64,000 nucleotides of DNA from Carnobacterium_A antarcticum (GTDB lineage Bacteria; Bacillota; Bacilli; Lactobacillales; Carnobacteriaceae), in NCBI RefSeq assembly GCF_042658365.1, contig NZ_JBHSQC010000015.1; one strand, 5' to 3'. Below, one piece after another: positions 24,634-33,319 of the stretch. Position 1 is the stretch's first letter. The number at the start of each line of letters is the position of its first letter. Both the position numbers and the translations under genes were made by a program. A model generated the notes under the pieces. The model made no database searches. It was not told where the DNA came from and saw nothing but the letters and a program-made list of their open reading frames with translations.

Positions 24634-26058
24634 ATGTTGCAAACAAACGCTAAAGAATTCTGGTTCGTTGTGGGAAGTCAAAACTTATACGGAGAAGAAA
24701 CGTTAAACCAAGTCAAGGAACATGCCGCACAGATCGTGGAAGGCCTAAATAAAAGCGGGGTTTTATCTTATCCTTTGGTTTTTAAAGACTTAGTAACAAC
24801 TTCTGATGAAATCAAACATGTGATGAAAGAAGTAAACTACCAAGATAATGTTGCTGGTGTAATTACATGGATGCATACGTTTTCTCCAGCAAAAATGTGG
24901 ATTGCTGGAACAAAATTATTGCAAAAACCATTATTGCATTTAGCAACCCAATTTAATGAAAAAATTCCTTGGGATACAATCGACATGGATTTTATGAACT
25001 TAAACCAATCAGCTCATGGAGACCGTGAGTATGGCTTTATTAATGCTCGTTTGAAGAAAAACAACAAAATTGTTGTAGGGTATTGGGGAAATAAATCAGT
25101 TCAAAAAGATATTTCCTTGTGGATGGATGCAGCCATTGGATTTATCGAAAGTCAAAATATTAAAGTAGCTCGTTTTGGGGACAATATGCGCCATGTTGCA
25201 GTTACAGAAGGAGATAAAGTTGAAGCAGCTATTCAATTTGGCTGGACTGTGGATTACTATGGTATCGGTGATTTGGTAGCAGAAATGGATAAAGTAACAA
25301 ATGAAGAAATTCAATCAACCTACGAGGAATGCCAAAAATTGTATGAATTTGAACAAGGAGATAATGATCCGGCCTATTACGAAGAACACGTAAAAGAACA
25401 AATCAAAATTGAAATAGCGCTACGAAGATTCCTTGAAGCTGGCGGTTACACTGCCTTTACAACGAATTTTGAAGATTTGCACGGTATGAAACAATTACCA
25501 GGAATGGCTGTTCAACGCTTAAATGCAGAAGGATATGGTTTTGCTGGAGAAGGCGATTGGAAAACCGCTGCACTAGATCGCTTAATGAAAATTATGGCTA
25601 AAAACAAACAGACCGGCTTTATGGAAGATTACACATATGATTTAACAGAAGGTAGTGAAATGATTCTACAATCTCATATGTTGGAAGTTGACCCTACATT
25701 GGCAAGCAATAAGCCAAAGGTAATTGTGCACCCGCTTGGTATCGGTGACAAAGAAGATCCTGCTCGTTTAGTATTTGATGGAGCGGCAGGAAGCGGCGTT
25801 GTAGTTTCTATGCTGGACTTGGGAACTCATTACCGTTTGTTGATCAATGCTGTAGAAGCTGAAATACCAACTCAATCAGCTCCTAATTTGCCAGTAGCGC
25901 GAGTATTGTGGAAACCAAAACCAAACTTTAAAGAGGGCGTAACAAAATGGATTCAATCAGGCGGTGGACACCATACAGTTGTTTCACTCGTGTTGACGGT
26001 AGAACAGATTCAAGACTGGGCGAAATTAGTCAACTTGGAAACTGTAGTAATTGACTAA
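24634..26058 (+). CDS. araA: L-arabinose isomerase
   Basis: 474 aa, full length. EFWFVVGSQNLYGEETLNQV at the start and WMHTFSPAKMWI, FAGEGDWKTAALDRLMK and the late SGGGHHTVVS are family signatures; the glutamates and histidines that bind Mn are in place. It converts L-arabinose to L-ribulose in the cytoplasm, the first step of the pathway. SD GAGGAG. Last gene of araBDA, 14 bp after araD. Confidence 0.97.
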   Translation: MLQTNAKEFWFVVGSQNLYGEETLNQVKEHAAQIVEGLNKSGVLSYPLVFKDLVTTSDEIKHVMKEVNYQDNVAGVITWMHTFSPAKMWIAGTKLLQKPLLHLATQFNEKIPWDTIDMDFMNLNQSAHGDREYGFINARLKKNNKIVVGYWGNKSVQKDISLWMDAAIGFIESQNIKVARFGDNMRHVAVTEGDKVEAAIQFGWTVDYYGIGDLVAEMDKVTNEEIQSTYEECQKLYEFEQGDNDPAYYEEHVKEQIKIEIALRRFLEAGGYTAFTTNFEDLHGMKQLPGMAVQRLNAEGYGFAGEGDWKTAALDRLMKIMAKNKQTGFMEDYTYDLTEGSEMILQSHMLEVDPTLASNKPKVIVHPLGIGDKEDPARLVFDGAAGSGVVVSMLDLGTHYRLLINAVEAEIPTQSAPNLPVARVLWKPKPNFKEGVTKWIQSGGGHHTVVSLVLTVEQIQDWAKLVNLETVVID

Positions 26059-26248
26059 AAAATGTAACTTCCTCGAATAAAAAAAATTTAAGGAATAGAA
26101 GAGTATTAAAGTTATGTAAACTCAAAATGTTTTATGTTTAAAGCTGTGAGACGTGGAGCGAATAGAGATAGGAAATTCATAGATCGTCGAGTACTATTTA
26201 TGAAGTAGACATATAGTATATGTAAGATAAAAGTAGTTGGATAGAAAA
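26059..26248. other. Intergenic region, no gene seen
   Basis: About 190 AT-rich bases between araA and its terminator; no coding or regulatory signal that I can support. Confidence 0.4.
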
Positions 26249-26286
26249 CAGGAACTGAGGCTTTTATCTCAGTTTCTATTTTTTTT
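26249..26286 (+). terminator. Terminator after araA
   Basis: GGAACTGAG pairs with CTCAGTTTC around CTTTTAT; a run of eight T follows. Confidence 0.88.
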
Positions 26287-26390
26287 AGTAATTTACATAA
26301 AACAAATAAGTTTGCTGATGCTTTTACAACTATTCTTATAACGGCATTGAATACTACAAAATTATTTTCAATAGAATGAACTCGTCTTTC

Positions 26391-26449
26391 TTGACATCAT
26401 TATCGTACCTCGTTATACTAATTCCATAAAGTTACACATGTGTAACTTT
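26391..26449 (+). promoter_or_regulatory. Strong promoter with perfect 22-bp palindrome
   Basis: TTGACA (26391-26396) and TATACT (26414-26419), 17-bp spacer, nearly consensus. From 26428 to 26449 lies a perfect palindrome with core GTTACACATGTGTAAC, covering the expected start site. A dimeric TetR-type repressor is the likely reader; no such gene is in the window. Confidence 0.88.
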
Positions 26450-26502
26450 GGGAAGATAACATGGAAAAATAAGGTATCAAAGACCAAAGAGGAGGAATAA
26501 AA

Positions 26503-26949
26503 ATGAAACGATTATTAAATACTAGTCTTTTTTATGCTGTTTTTGGTTTAGCAGCTGGTTTATTTTATAGAGAATTTACGAATGTCTATAATTTTACGGG
26601 GTGGACGCCGCTAAGCGTACTCCATACGCATGCTTTAATGTTAGGGATGTTTACATTTTTGATTTTGCTGCTGTTTGAAAAAGTATTCCACATTACACAA
26701 CACAAAAAATTTAAGCCATTTTACATGATTTACAATATAGGATTATTATCGACTTTACTGATGCTGACGGTTAGAGGCGTTACGACGGTTTTAGGAACAG
26801 ATTTAACCTCAGGAGCAAACGCTGCTATTTCTGGCGTAGCCGGCTTAGCACATATTCTCTTGACCGTAGCTATCATACAATTGTTTATTCTGCTGTATAC
26901 CATCATTGGTAATGAAAACAATCTCGTTAAATCTAGTCAAAAAGAATAA
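26503..26949 (+). CDS. DUF2871 membrane protein
   Basis: 148 aa with four to five membrane segments. LFYAVFGLAAGLFYREFT, the VLHTHALMLGMFTFLILL helix with two His in the membrane and the late GLAHILLTVAIIQLFILLY fit DUF2871. Function unknown; the histidines might bind a metal or haem, which is a guess. First gene before the DrrAB-like exporter genes, 65 bp apart without a terminator, so likely the same transcript. Confidence 0.8.
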   Translation: MKRLLNTSLFYAVFGLAAGLFYREFTNVYNFTGWTPLSVLHTHALMLGMFTFLILLLFEKVFHITQHKKFKPFYMIYNIGLLSTLLMLTVRGVTTVLGTDLTSGANAAISGVAGLAHILLTVAIIQLFILLYTIIGNENNLVKSSQKE

Positions 26950-27020
26950 TTCAGACTCCATTTATTTTTTGTTATAAAAAACAGAATTCCAGGTAAAAAA
27001 AACGAAAAAGGAGAATGATG

Positions 27021-27953
27021 ATGAAACCGATTATTGAAGTTAAAAACTATACCAAGAAGTATGGCGACTTTACAGCAGTGGATAACGTTTCTTTTGAAGT
27101 AGAAGAAGGCAGTGTTTTTGCCTTTCTTGGTCCAAATGGAGCGGGAAAAAGCACGACTATCAACACACTGTGTACAATGATGGAAAAAACATCAGGAACG
27201 TTGCTGATTGACGGCAAAGATGTCTCAAAAGAAAAAGATGAAGTACGCAAAGCGATTGGAGTCGTTTTCCAATCACAAACATTAGACGAGAAAATGACTA
27301 TTTCCGAGAATTTGAATATGCATTGTGTTTTTTATAGTATTCCTAAAAAAGAAGTGAAAGACAGAATTCATTTTGTACTAGAGCTTGTGGACCTGCTTGA
27401 TTGGAAAGACAAAAACGTCTCTAGTCTGTCAGGTGGAATGAAGCGGCGGGTTGAAATCGCTCGTGCTTTGTTACATTATCCAAAAGTGTTGTTTCTAGAT
27501 GAACCAACGACCGGATTAGATCCTCAGACGCGTAACCGCATGTGGGAGTATATTACAAAACTTCAGAAAGAAAAAAACATTACAATATTTCTGACCACCC
27601 ATTATATGGACGAAGCTGAAATTTGCGACCATGTGGCGATTATGGATGATGGAAAAATTATGGTGGACGATACTCCTGAAAACTTAAAACAGCAGTATAC
27701 AAAAGATAAAGCGACTTTGCATGTAAGCAGTCCGGAAAAATTTGAAGAAGCATTAACAAAGGAACACGTTGGTTACCAAAGAGAAAAAGAAACGTTTTAT
27801 GTCGATGTTGATGCAGCTAACATTCAGACTTTTTTAGATTTTATTCAGCCGTTTAAAAACGAAATTCAAGACTTAGAAATCAAAAAAGGAACATTGAATG
27901 ATGTGTTTTTGAAAATTACAGGTAAAGCTATAAGAGAGGAGACTTCAGAATGA
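27021..27953 (+). CDS. ABC exporter ATPase, DrrA/CcmA-like
   Basis: About 310 aa. Walker A GPNGAGKST, signature LSGGMKRRVEIARALL, Walker B VLFLDEPTTGLD, and the H-loop TTHYMDEAE define an ATPase of the daunorubicin-resistance (DrrA) exporter group; the C-terminal extension (about 80 aa) ends with the family's LNDVFLKITGKAIR. It powers the next gene's permease. Three ATG codons stand in a row at 27015, 27018 and 27021; the last has the best SD spacing (AAGGAG). Its end overlaps the permease start by 4 bp. Confidence 0.92.
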   Translation: MKPIIEVKNYTKKYGDFTAVDNVSFEVEEGSVFAFLGPNGAGKSTTINTLCTMMEKTSGTLLIDGKDVSKEKDEVRKAIGVVFQSQTLDEKMTISENLNMHCVFYSIPKKEVKDRIHFVLELVDLLDWKDKNVSSLSGGMKRRVEIARALLHYPKVLFLDEPTTGLDPQTRNRMWEYITKLQKEKNITIFLTTHYMDEAEICDHVAIMDDGKIMVDDTPENLKQQYTKDKATLHVSSPEKFEEALTKEHVGYQREKETFYVDVDAANIQTFLDFIQPFKNEIQDLEIKKGTLNDVFLKITGKAIREETSE

Positions 27954-28774
27954 GAACGATCACGGCACTATGGTTAAGAAATATTCGAGGGTTTGTTCGC
28001 GACCGAGTAAAACTGATTACTTCGCTTGTTATTCCGTTCTTCTTTCTCTACGTTTTTAGTTCAATTTTTAAAACAGATCAAGTAGAGGATCCAACTGCCT
28101 TTTTACTAGCTGGGATTACTGTTGCAACAGTATTTCAAACCTCATTAAATATTGCAACGTCTACGATTGATGATACAGTATCAGGGTTTATGAAAGAGGT
28201 TTTAGTCAGTCCGACTAGCCGCTTGCAAGTAGCACTAGGCCAAATATTATCAGCAGCTACTATCGCAACAGCTCAAGGGGTGTTGATTTTGATTATTGGT
28301 TTCTTTACAGGTTTGAGGTTTGACCATTGGCAAACGATTTTTTATGTAGTAGCGGCACTGATTTTGATTGGTTTAGTGTTCTCAGGATTGGGTTTGTTTT
28401 TAGCCTCTATGGTAAAAAGCTCATCTACCTTCCAAGTGGTGCAGCAAGCCGTCGTACTGCCGTTCACATTTTTATCGGGTGCATATATTCCAATCGAGTT
28501 TTTGCCTAAAGTATTAAAGTTCGTTTCTTATTTTAACCCCATGACTTATACCACTGCTTTTTTCAGAACGATTATGTTAGAAAAAGGCGGTTTAACTCAA
28601 GCGGGATGGTTAAAACTAGGTTTAGCATTTGATTTCAATGGATTTATTGTAACACCGTGGATAAGTGGAGTCGTGATCGCTGCTTTTGGCGGCTTGTTCT
28701 TATTCTTAGCGACAAATTCTTTTGTGCATGCGGATTTTAATAAAATTTCTCGTACACCAGCAGCAGGTAAATAG
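27950..28774 (+). CDS. ABC-2 type exporter permease, DrrB-like
   Basis: 274 aa with six membrane segments of the ABC-2 type (FVRDRVKLITSLVIPFFFLY, FMKEVLVSPTSRLQVALGQI, and VVLPFTFLSGAYIPIEFLPK as the conserved late motif). Together with the ATPase it would export a lipid, drug or peptide. Overlaps the ATPase gene (ATGA). The substrate is unknown; the DUF2871 neighbour and the palindromic operator may show what it responds to. Confidence 0.92.
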   Translation: MRTITALWLRNIRGFVRDRVKLITSLVIPFFFLYVFSSIFKTDQVEDPTAFLLAGITVATVFQTSLNIATSTIDDTVSGFMKEVLVSPTSRLQVALGQILSAATIATAQGVLILIIGFFTGLRFDHWQTIFYVVAALILIGLVFSGLGLFLASMVKSSSTFQVVQQAVVLPFTFLSGAYIPIEFLPKVLKFVSYFNPMTYTTAFFRTIMLEKGGLTQAGWLKLGLAFDFNGFIVTPWISGVVIAAFGGLFLFLATNSFVHADFNKISRTPAAGK

Positions 28775-28790
28775 AAAAAAGAGGTATCTT

Positions 28791-28825
28791 AAAAAAACCG
28801 TTGACTAAAAATCAACGGCTTTTTT
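28791..28825. terminator. Terminator, possibly bidirectional
   Basis: AAAAAACCGTTGA pairs with TCAACGGCTTTTTT. It follows the exporter permease and precedes the 3' end of the opposite-strand GH84 gene. Confidence 0.9.
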
Positions 28826-28912
28826 ATTTAAAGACGATTAAATGTAAGCGAGAGACACAACCATTTCAACAGCTTGCCGTTCTTTATTGAGATCTTGAAC
28901 AAGATAACCTTG

Positions 28913-30592
28913 TCATTCGACCTTTTCTATTATTGCAGGCAGATCAGCTAGTTTCCAATATTGAACAAATGCAGCTGGAAGATCAGCACCGATTCGGCAA
29001 GGAATATCGGCTAGCTTTGCTTGTGCCGAATGAACCTTGTCAGCATCGCCTGCTAGTATTGCCTGCCAATAATTGAAATCTTCTTGAACCCGTTTCAACC
29101 AAGGTCCGATCGCTTGTTGAAAAGCACTATCTCGGACTTCCGACAATTTCCAACTGGCTTCAACCAATTGTTCTAGTTGACCTGTAATAAAATCAACATC
29201 TTTTTCTCGGATAGCTTTTTGCTGTTCAAAGGTAAGGACTTCTCGTGTGTATTTGTTAGGATTAAATTGAGCAAAAACTTTTAACGAGTGAACATATTCA
29301 ACCGGCAGGTACTCATTCAACGTTTTCTTCCAGCTGTCTGCTGTCTTATAGCCGGTCGGGTCCCAGAGAAATTGACTCATATTATGGATAGTCAATTTTG
29401 AGAGTTCCCATTGTGCCATGGGGTTAGAAACAACTCCAGCAACACGGAATTGTTCTTGTCCCAGCAATGGAGAACGGTTTTCGTATGGACTTAGAAAAAG
29501 CAATTCATAGTCTTTTTGATAATCGTTTACCGGAATGTTGTCCCAGATGATCATCGGACGCTTATAGGCAGCAGCCATGGTTTCAACTTCAGCAGTGGTG
29601 ATTCGTGCAGCTAAAGTTGAAGGACCTGTCCAAAATAAGGGGATACTTTCCGGCATCTTTTCACTCAAAATCTCCAGATAAGACGAGTCTTGGTGATTAT
29701 CGTATTCTGTTGGACAAACGACTAAACAGTAGTCTTCTAGTTCATTTTTTAAAAAATTGTCGACTTGCGTAACCAAATAGGCATGTGCACTGGCAGAAGA
29801 GGCAAACTTCTTTTTAGCGTTGCCTTTTAAGAGGTAGTCGATATCATCCAACAGCAAGCCGAAGTTTCTAATACCTGAATCGATTAACTGCTGTAATTTG
29901 GTCGTCAAAACTCTGACTTCTTCTGCTTGAGTGTAGTCAATATCGTTACCAGGACTAATCATATAATAAAAATCGATCATCTCTTTTTCAGCGGTTTCGA
30001 TAAGCTCTTCAAACTGACAAAGAGCTTTTTCAGGATACAACGTACGCCATAATTTACGTTGGTAGACATCATCTTTTGGAGCGTACATATAAGTATTCAT
30101 TCGATGGTTACCAAGATAACGCAGAACATCTAAGCGGTCGGAATGCTGCCAGGGAAGCCCGTAAAAGCCTTCGATAACACCGCGTACTTGAAAAGAAACC
30201 GAATGGGCAATTGAAATCAACAAACAGGCTGTGCCACTGGTAGTTTTTTCAAACAGCAGATTTAAAGCTTCAGCTGCGTAGCGAAAGCCGCGTAAGTTTT
30301 TGGTTTTAATAATGACTTCCTTCTGCTCGGTGACCGTTAAAGTAAAACTATCAGATTTTAAATTACGGTCAAACTCATGCGTTAATACCATATCGGTTTC
30401 TCCGGAAAAGTCATTCGGCACCATTTCAAAAAGGGTATCGGTTAGCCTGCTTCCAAATGCATCTTGAAAAGTCTCAAAACGGAAAAACTTTCCTGAAAAT
30501 TTAATCTTTAAGGGCCCATTTGCAAAAGAAAGGTATTTGCCTTTCGTATAAACTTCTTGGTAGGCAGAGAATTTTTGTAGTAATGTTTCCAA
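28913..30592 (-). CDS. Beta-N-acetylhexosaminidase, GH84, apparently cytoplasmic
   Basis: 559 aa from a TTG at 30592 with AGGAG 8 nt upstream. The open frame extends further but has no other SD. Residues about 130-400 are the GH84 catalytic barrel: RGVIEGFYGLPWQHSDR, NTYMYAPKDDVYQRKLWR, YYMISPGNDIDYT and the catalytic Asp pair in LLLDDID (Asp249, Asp250), used for substrate-assisted cleavage of GlcNAc linkages. Bacterial GH84 enzymes are often large and secreted; no signal peptide is seen here. Divergent from mupG, so salvage of cell-wall or glycan amino sugars inside the cell fits. Confidence 0.85.
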   Translation of the reverse strand: METLLQKFSAYQEVYTKGKYLSFANGPLKIKFSGKFFRFETFQDAFGSRLTDTLFEMVPNDFSGETDMVLTHEFDRNLKSDSFTLTVTEQKEVIIKTKNLRGFRYAAEALNLLFEKTTSGTACLLISIAHSVSFQVRGVIEGFYGLPWQHSDRLDVLRYLGNHRMNTYMYAPKDDVYQRKLWRTLYPEKALCQFEELIETAEKEMIDFYYMISPGNDIDYTQAEEVRVLTTKLQQLIDSGIRNFGLLLDDIDYLLKGNAKKKFASSASAHAYLVTQVDNFLKNELEDYCLVVCPTEYDNHQDSSYLEILSEKMPESIPLFWTGPSTLAARITTAEVETMAAAYKRPMIIWDNIPVNDYQKDYELLFLSPYENRSPLLGQEQFRVAGVVSNPMAQWELSKLTIHNMSQFLWDPTGYKTADSWKKTLNEYLPVEYVHSLKVFAQFNPNKYTREVLTFEQQKAIREKDVDFITGQLEQLVEASWKLSEVRDSAFQQAIGPWLKRVQEDFNYWQAILAGDADKVHSAQAKLADIPCRIGADLPAAFVQYWKLADLPAIIEKVE

Positions 30593-30829
30593 TTTTTTTC
30601 CTCCTAAAATAGAGTGAACTAAAAAAATGAATAGAATGATAATGTTGTAGTCTATTTTACTCCTATATACAGCTTTTAATAGATACAAACTATAGCAAAA
30701 TTAGCAATAACTTAATGACTTTAATAAGGTTTAGACAATTTATCTTTTGGTAGTTCAAATTTCATTTCTTTGCTTTAACGTTTAGAACTTCGATTATCAA
30801 GAAAAAAGCTTATAGTCCTTTACAATTAT
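30593..30829. other. Divergent intergenic region
   Basis: No gene. Promoters for both flanking genes are expected here, but I could not single out a convincing pair; TACAAT at 30820-30825 may be the mupG -10. Confidence 0.35.
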
Positions 30830-30845
30830 ACGGAAAACGCTTACC
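30830..30845 (+). promoter_or_regulatory. cre-like site before mupG
   Basis: ACGGAAAACGCTTACC; the right half CGCTTACC is good, the left has one mismatch. It lies about 45 bp before the mupG start. Confidence 0.5.
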
Positions 30846-30890
30846 ATGGATGAGTATAAGCAAAAAACAGAACTTTTATGGAGGGTTACA

Positions 30891-31976
30891 ATGAAAAATA
30901 TCGGAATTTCTATTTATCCAGCTAAAAGTACGTTTGAAAAGGATAAAGAATACTTAACTTTAGCAAGTAAATACGGCTTTACACGAGTTTTTATGAGCTT
31001 ACTGGAAGTCGAAGGCGACACTACGGAAGTCGTTGAAAAATTCAAAAAAGCGATCAACTATGCGAATTCAGTTGGGATCGAAACGGTTTTAGATATCAAT
31101 CCTGGTTTATTTGGACAGCTGGGGGTCAGCTACAGCGATCTGAGCTTTTTTAAAGAACTCGGTGCAAGCGCTATCCGGTTGGATCTAGGCTTTACAGGTG
31201 CTGAAGAAGCCCATATGACCCAAAACCCAGAACGGTTGAAAATTGAAGTAAACATGAGCAGCGGGACAAAGTATATTGACAATGTGATGAGCAACCAGCC
31301 GAATCGGGATTATTTAACAGCTTCTCACAATTTCTACCCGCAACTTTACTCTGGTCTTTCTCAAGAGCACTTTGAAAAGACAACTGCACAATTCAACCAA
31401 TATAATCTTCATACCGCTGCATTTGTCACAGCCAAAAATGGCGAACTTGGTCCATGGCCGGTTCAAGCCGGGTTATGTACATTGGAACAGCATCGTTATT
31501 TACCGATCCATACACAACTTACTCACTACAAGCTAATGGATTCGATTGATGACTTGTTGATTGGAAATGCATATGCTGCTGAAGAAGAATTAAAAGCTGT
31601 AGCAGAAGGTTATCTTGGAGCTTATCCACAATTGAAAATAGAGTTTACGGAAAGTGCAACAGATCTAGAAAAGAAAGTTATTTTAGAGGAAATCCACAGT
31701 TACCGTGGCGACCGTTCTGAATATATGATTCGTTCTTCTATGACACGTGTTAAATACAAAAACGAAGATTTCCCTGCACATCAAACAGGGCAAATTAAAA
31801 AAGGCGATATTCTAATTTGTAATGATCAATTCGGGCAATACAAAGGCGAAACGCAAATTGCTTTGAAAGAAATGGAAGATGACGGAACCCGAAACATCGT
31901 GGGCCGCATCAAAGAAGAAGCGGTATTCTTATTGGATTACTTGCCGCCTTCAGCCAACTTCTGTTTTGTAGAATAA
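30891..31976 (+). CDS. mupG: 6-phospho-N-acetylmuramidase (DUF871)
   Basis: 361 aa. N-terminal TIM barrel (GISIYPAKSTFEKDKEYLTL, FMSLLEVEGD, TVLDINPGLF, IRLDLGFTG, NMSSGTKYID, HNFYPQLYSGLS) and a C-terminal cyclophilin-like domain (IRSSMTRVKY, KGDILICNDQFGQY) as in MupG. It splits MurNAc-6-P-GlcNAc after PTS uptake in peptidoglycan recycling. The start is the ATG at 30891 behind GGAGGG rather than the upstream one at 30846. No murP or murQ is adjacent. Confidence 0.9.
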   Translation: MKNIGISIYPAKSTFEKDKEYLTLASKYGFTRVFMSLLEVEGDTTEVVEKFKKAINYANSVGIETVLDINPGLFGQLGVSYSDLSFFKELGASAIRLDLGFTGAEEAHMTQNPERLKIEVNMSSGTKYIDNVMSNQPNRDYLTASHNFYPQLYSGLSQEHFEKTTAQFNQYNLHTAAFVTAKNGELGPWPVQAGLCTLEQHRYLPIHTQLTHYKLMDSIDDLLIGNAYAAEEELKAVAEGYLGAYPQLKIEFTESATDLEKKVILEEIHSYRGDRSEYMIRSSMTRVKYKNEDFPAHQTGQIKKGDILICNDQFGQYKGETQIALKEMEDDGTRNIVGRIKEEAVFLLDYLPPSANFCFVE

Positions 31977-31985
31977 AATAAAAAA

Positions 31986-32032
31986 CACCCCTGTAAAAGT
32001 CTGTTTTTATTATACTTTTATAGGGGTATTTA
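31986..32032 (+). terminator. Hairpin after mupG
   Basis: ACCCCTGTAAAAGT pairs with ACTTTTATAGGGGT; the T-run is short. Confidence 0.75.
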
Positions 32033-32115
32033 GTTACTGAAGTTAAATATTCATCTTGGCTAAGTTAGAAAATAATTAGAAATAGAAGGATTTACACGAA
32101 TTAGTTCAAAAAAAA

Positions 32116-32144
32116 TTGAAGTCTATAAAAGTTTGTGATATTAT
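32116..32144 (+). promoter_or_regulatory. Promoter of the EIIC_2/panE unit
   Basis: TTGAAG and TATTAT with a 17-bp spacer, about 90 bp before the first gene. Confidence 0.7.
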
Positions 32145-32162
32145 GAACTTGTAAGAAAGATA

Positions 32163-32178
32163 TGTGAAACAAATCACA
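32163..32178 (+). promoter_or_regulatory. Crp/Fnr-family binding site
   Basis: TGTGAAACAAATCACA, an exact TGTGA-N6-TCACA dyad, about 20 bp after the expected transcription start. In Gram-positives this motif is read by Crp/Fnr relatives such as ArcR or Fnr-type factors. The position suggests repression. Confidence 0.6.
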
Positions 32179-32233
32179 GAAATAAAAAGTACATGGTCTC
32201 TATCAATTAAAATAGGAAAGGTTGAGTTTAATA

Positions 32234-33280
32234 ATGGAAAATAAAGTTGCGTATACAGGGAAAGATTATTTAAATAAAGTCTTAGCAGGAACAGCCTCAG
32301 GAGTCGTTATAGGATTGATTGCAAATGCAATATTGGGTTCGATCTTCAAGTCGCTTATACCGTATGGATCTGTATTTGAGTTATTAGCAAGTGTTGTCAT
32401 GATCATGCAATTTATCACACCAGCAATTATTGGAGTTCTAGTAGCCTTACAGTTTAAATTAAGCGGAATGGAAAGTGTCGTTATAGGAGCCGCCGCCTTT
32501 TTAGGTTCAGGTGCTTATCAAGTTACTGAAGCCGGAGTGCAATTAGTTGGTATTGGGGATTTGATCAACGTTATGCTCGTCTCTGCTATTGCAGTATTTG
32601 TTACACGGCTTCTGCAAGGTCGATTAGGTTCATTAACACTGATACTAATGCCGATCATCGTTAGTGTAGGTGTAGGCACGTTAGGTTTGATCATGCTTCC
32701 ATATGTTGGCATCATCACTTCTTCACTTGGAAACTTGATCAACAGCTTTACTTCTTTACAACCATTACTAATGACTATCTTAATATCTATTGCGTTTTCT
32801 ATCATCATTATTTCACCAATTTCAACCGTTGCGATAGGAATTGCTATCGGAGTTACTGGATTAGGAGCTGGAGCAGCAGCAGTGGGAATAACGGCATGTA
32901 CTGCCATTTTAGTAATCGGTTCTATCCGAATCAACCAAACTGGGACAACCTTAGCCATTTTATTGGGAGCCATGAAAATGATGATTCCTAACTTGATCAA
33001 ACATCCAAAAATCATGATTCCAGTTGTTATCAATGCCTTTGTTTCAGGGATTGGTGTTTATATGCTGACCATTCAAGGTACACCGCAAACAGCTGGTTTT
33101 GGAATCGTTGGTTTAGTTGGACCTATCCAATCCTTTAATATGGGAACAGGGTTAATGAACGTTCTTTTAGCCTACTTTGTGATCCCTTTTGTAGGTGGTT
33201 ACCTTATTGACTTTGTTTGCAATAAAGTACTGCATATTTATGAGAATGATATCTTCAAATTTATACCAGCTTCAAATTAA
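32234..33280 (+). CDS. PTS EIIC_2-type membrane transporter, orphan
   Basis: 348 aa, about ten membrane helices. Belongs to the EIIC_2 (PF13303-type) family named after PTS permeases: AGTASGVVIGLIANAILGSI, GLIMLPYVGIITSSLGNLI, ISPISTVAIGIAIG, and IQGTPQTAGFGIVGLVGPI. No EIIA or EIIB accompanies it, so transport may not be phosphorylating. It is paralogous to the protein at 58623-59672 (same IQGTP, SAGFGFSGLVGP-like motif). The next gene is a PanE-like reductase; a role in moving a keto or hydroxy acid is an inference. ATG at 32234 preferred over TTG at 32222. Confidence 0.8.
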   Translation: MENKVAYTGKDYLNKVLAGTASGVVIGLIANAILGSIFKSLIPYGSVFELLASVVMIMQFITPAIIGVLVALQFKLSGMESVVIGAAAFLGSGAYQVTEAGVQLVGIGDLINVMLVSAIAVFVTRLLQGRLGSLTLILMPIIVSVGVGTLGLIMLPYVGIITSSLGNLINSFTSLQPLLMTILISIAFSIIIISPISTVAIGIAIGVTGLGAGAAAVGITACTAILVIGSIRINQTGTTLAILLGAMKMMIPNLIKHPKIMIPVVINAFVSGIGVYMLTIQGTPQTAGFGIVGLVGPIQSFNMGTGLMNVLLAYFVIPFVGGYLIDFVCNKVLHIYENDIFKFIPASN

Positions 33281-33319
33281 ATGAAAGATAATTTATTAAA
33301 CAAATGGGGGAATTTTAAA

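Noticed and set aside
30593..30688. N-terminal extension of the GH84 protein with a hydrophobic stretch as a signal anchor
   Set aside because: The hydrophobic stretch lies upstream of a good SD and TTG start; no SD supports the earlier start. If that start were used the enzyme could be membrane bound, so this is worth keeping in mind.
32518..33033. 171-codon antisense frame in the EIIC_2 gene
   Set aside because: Proline- and isoleucine-rich shadow of a hydrophobic membrane gene; no SD or homology.
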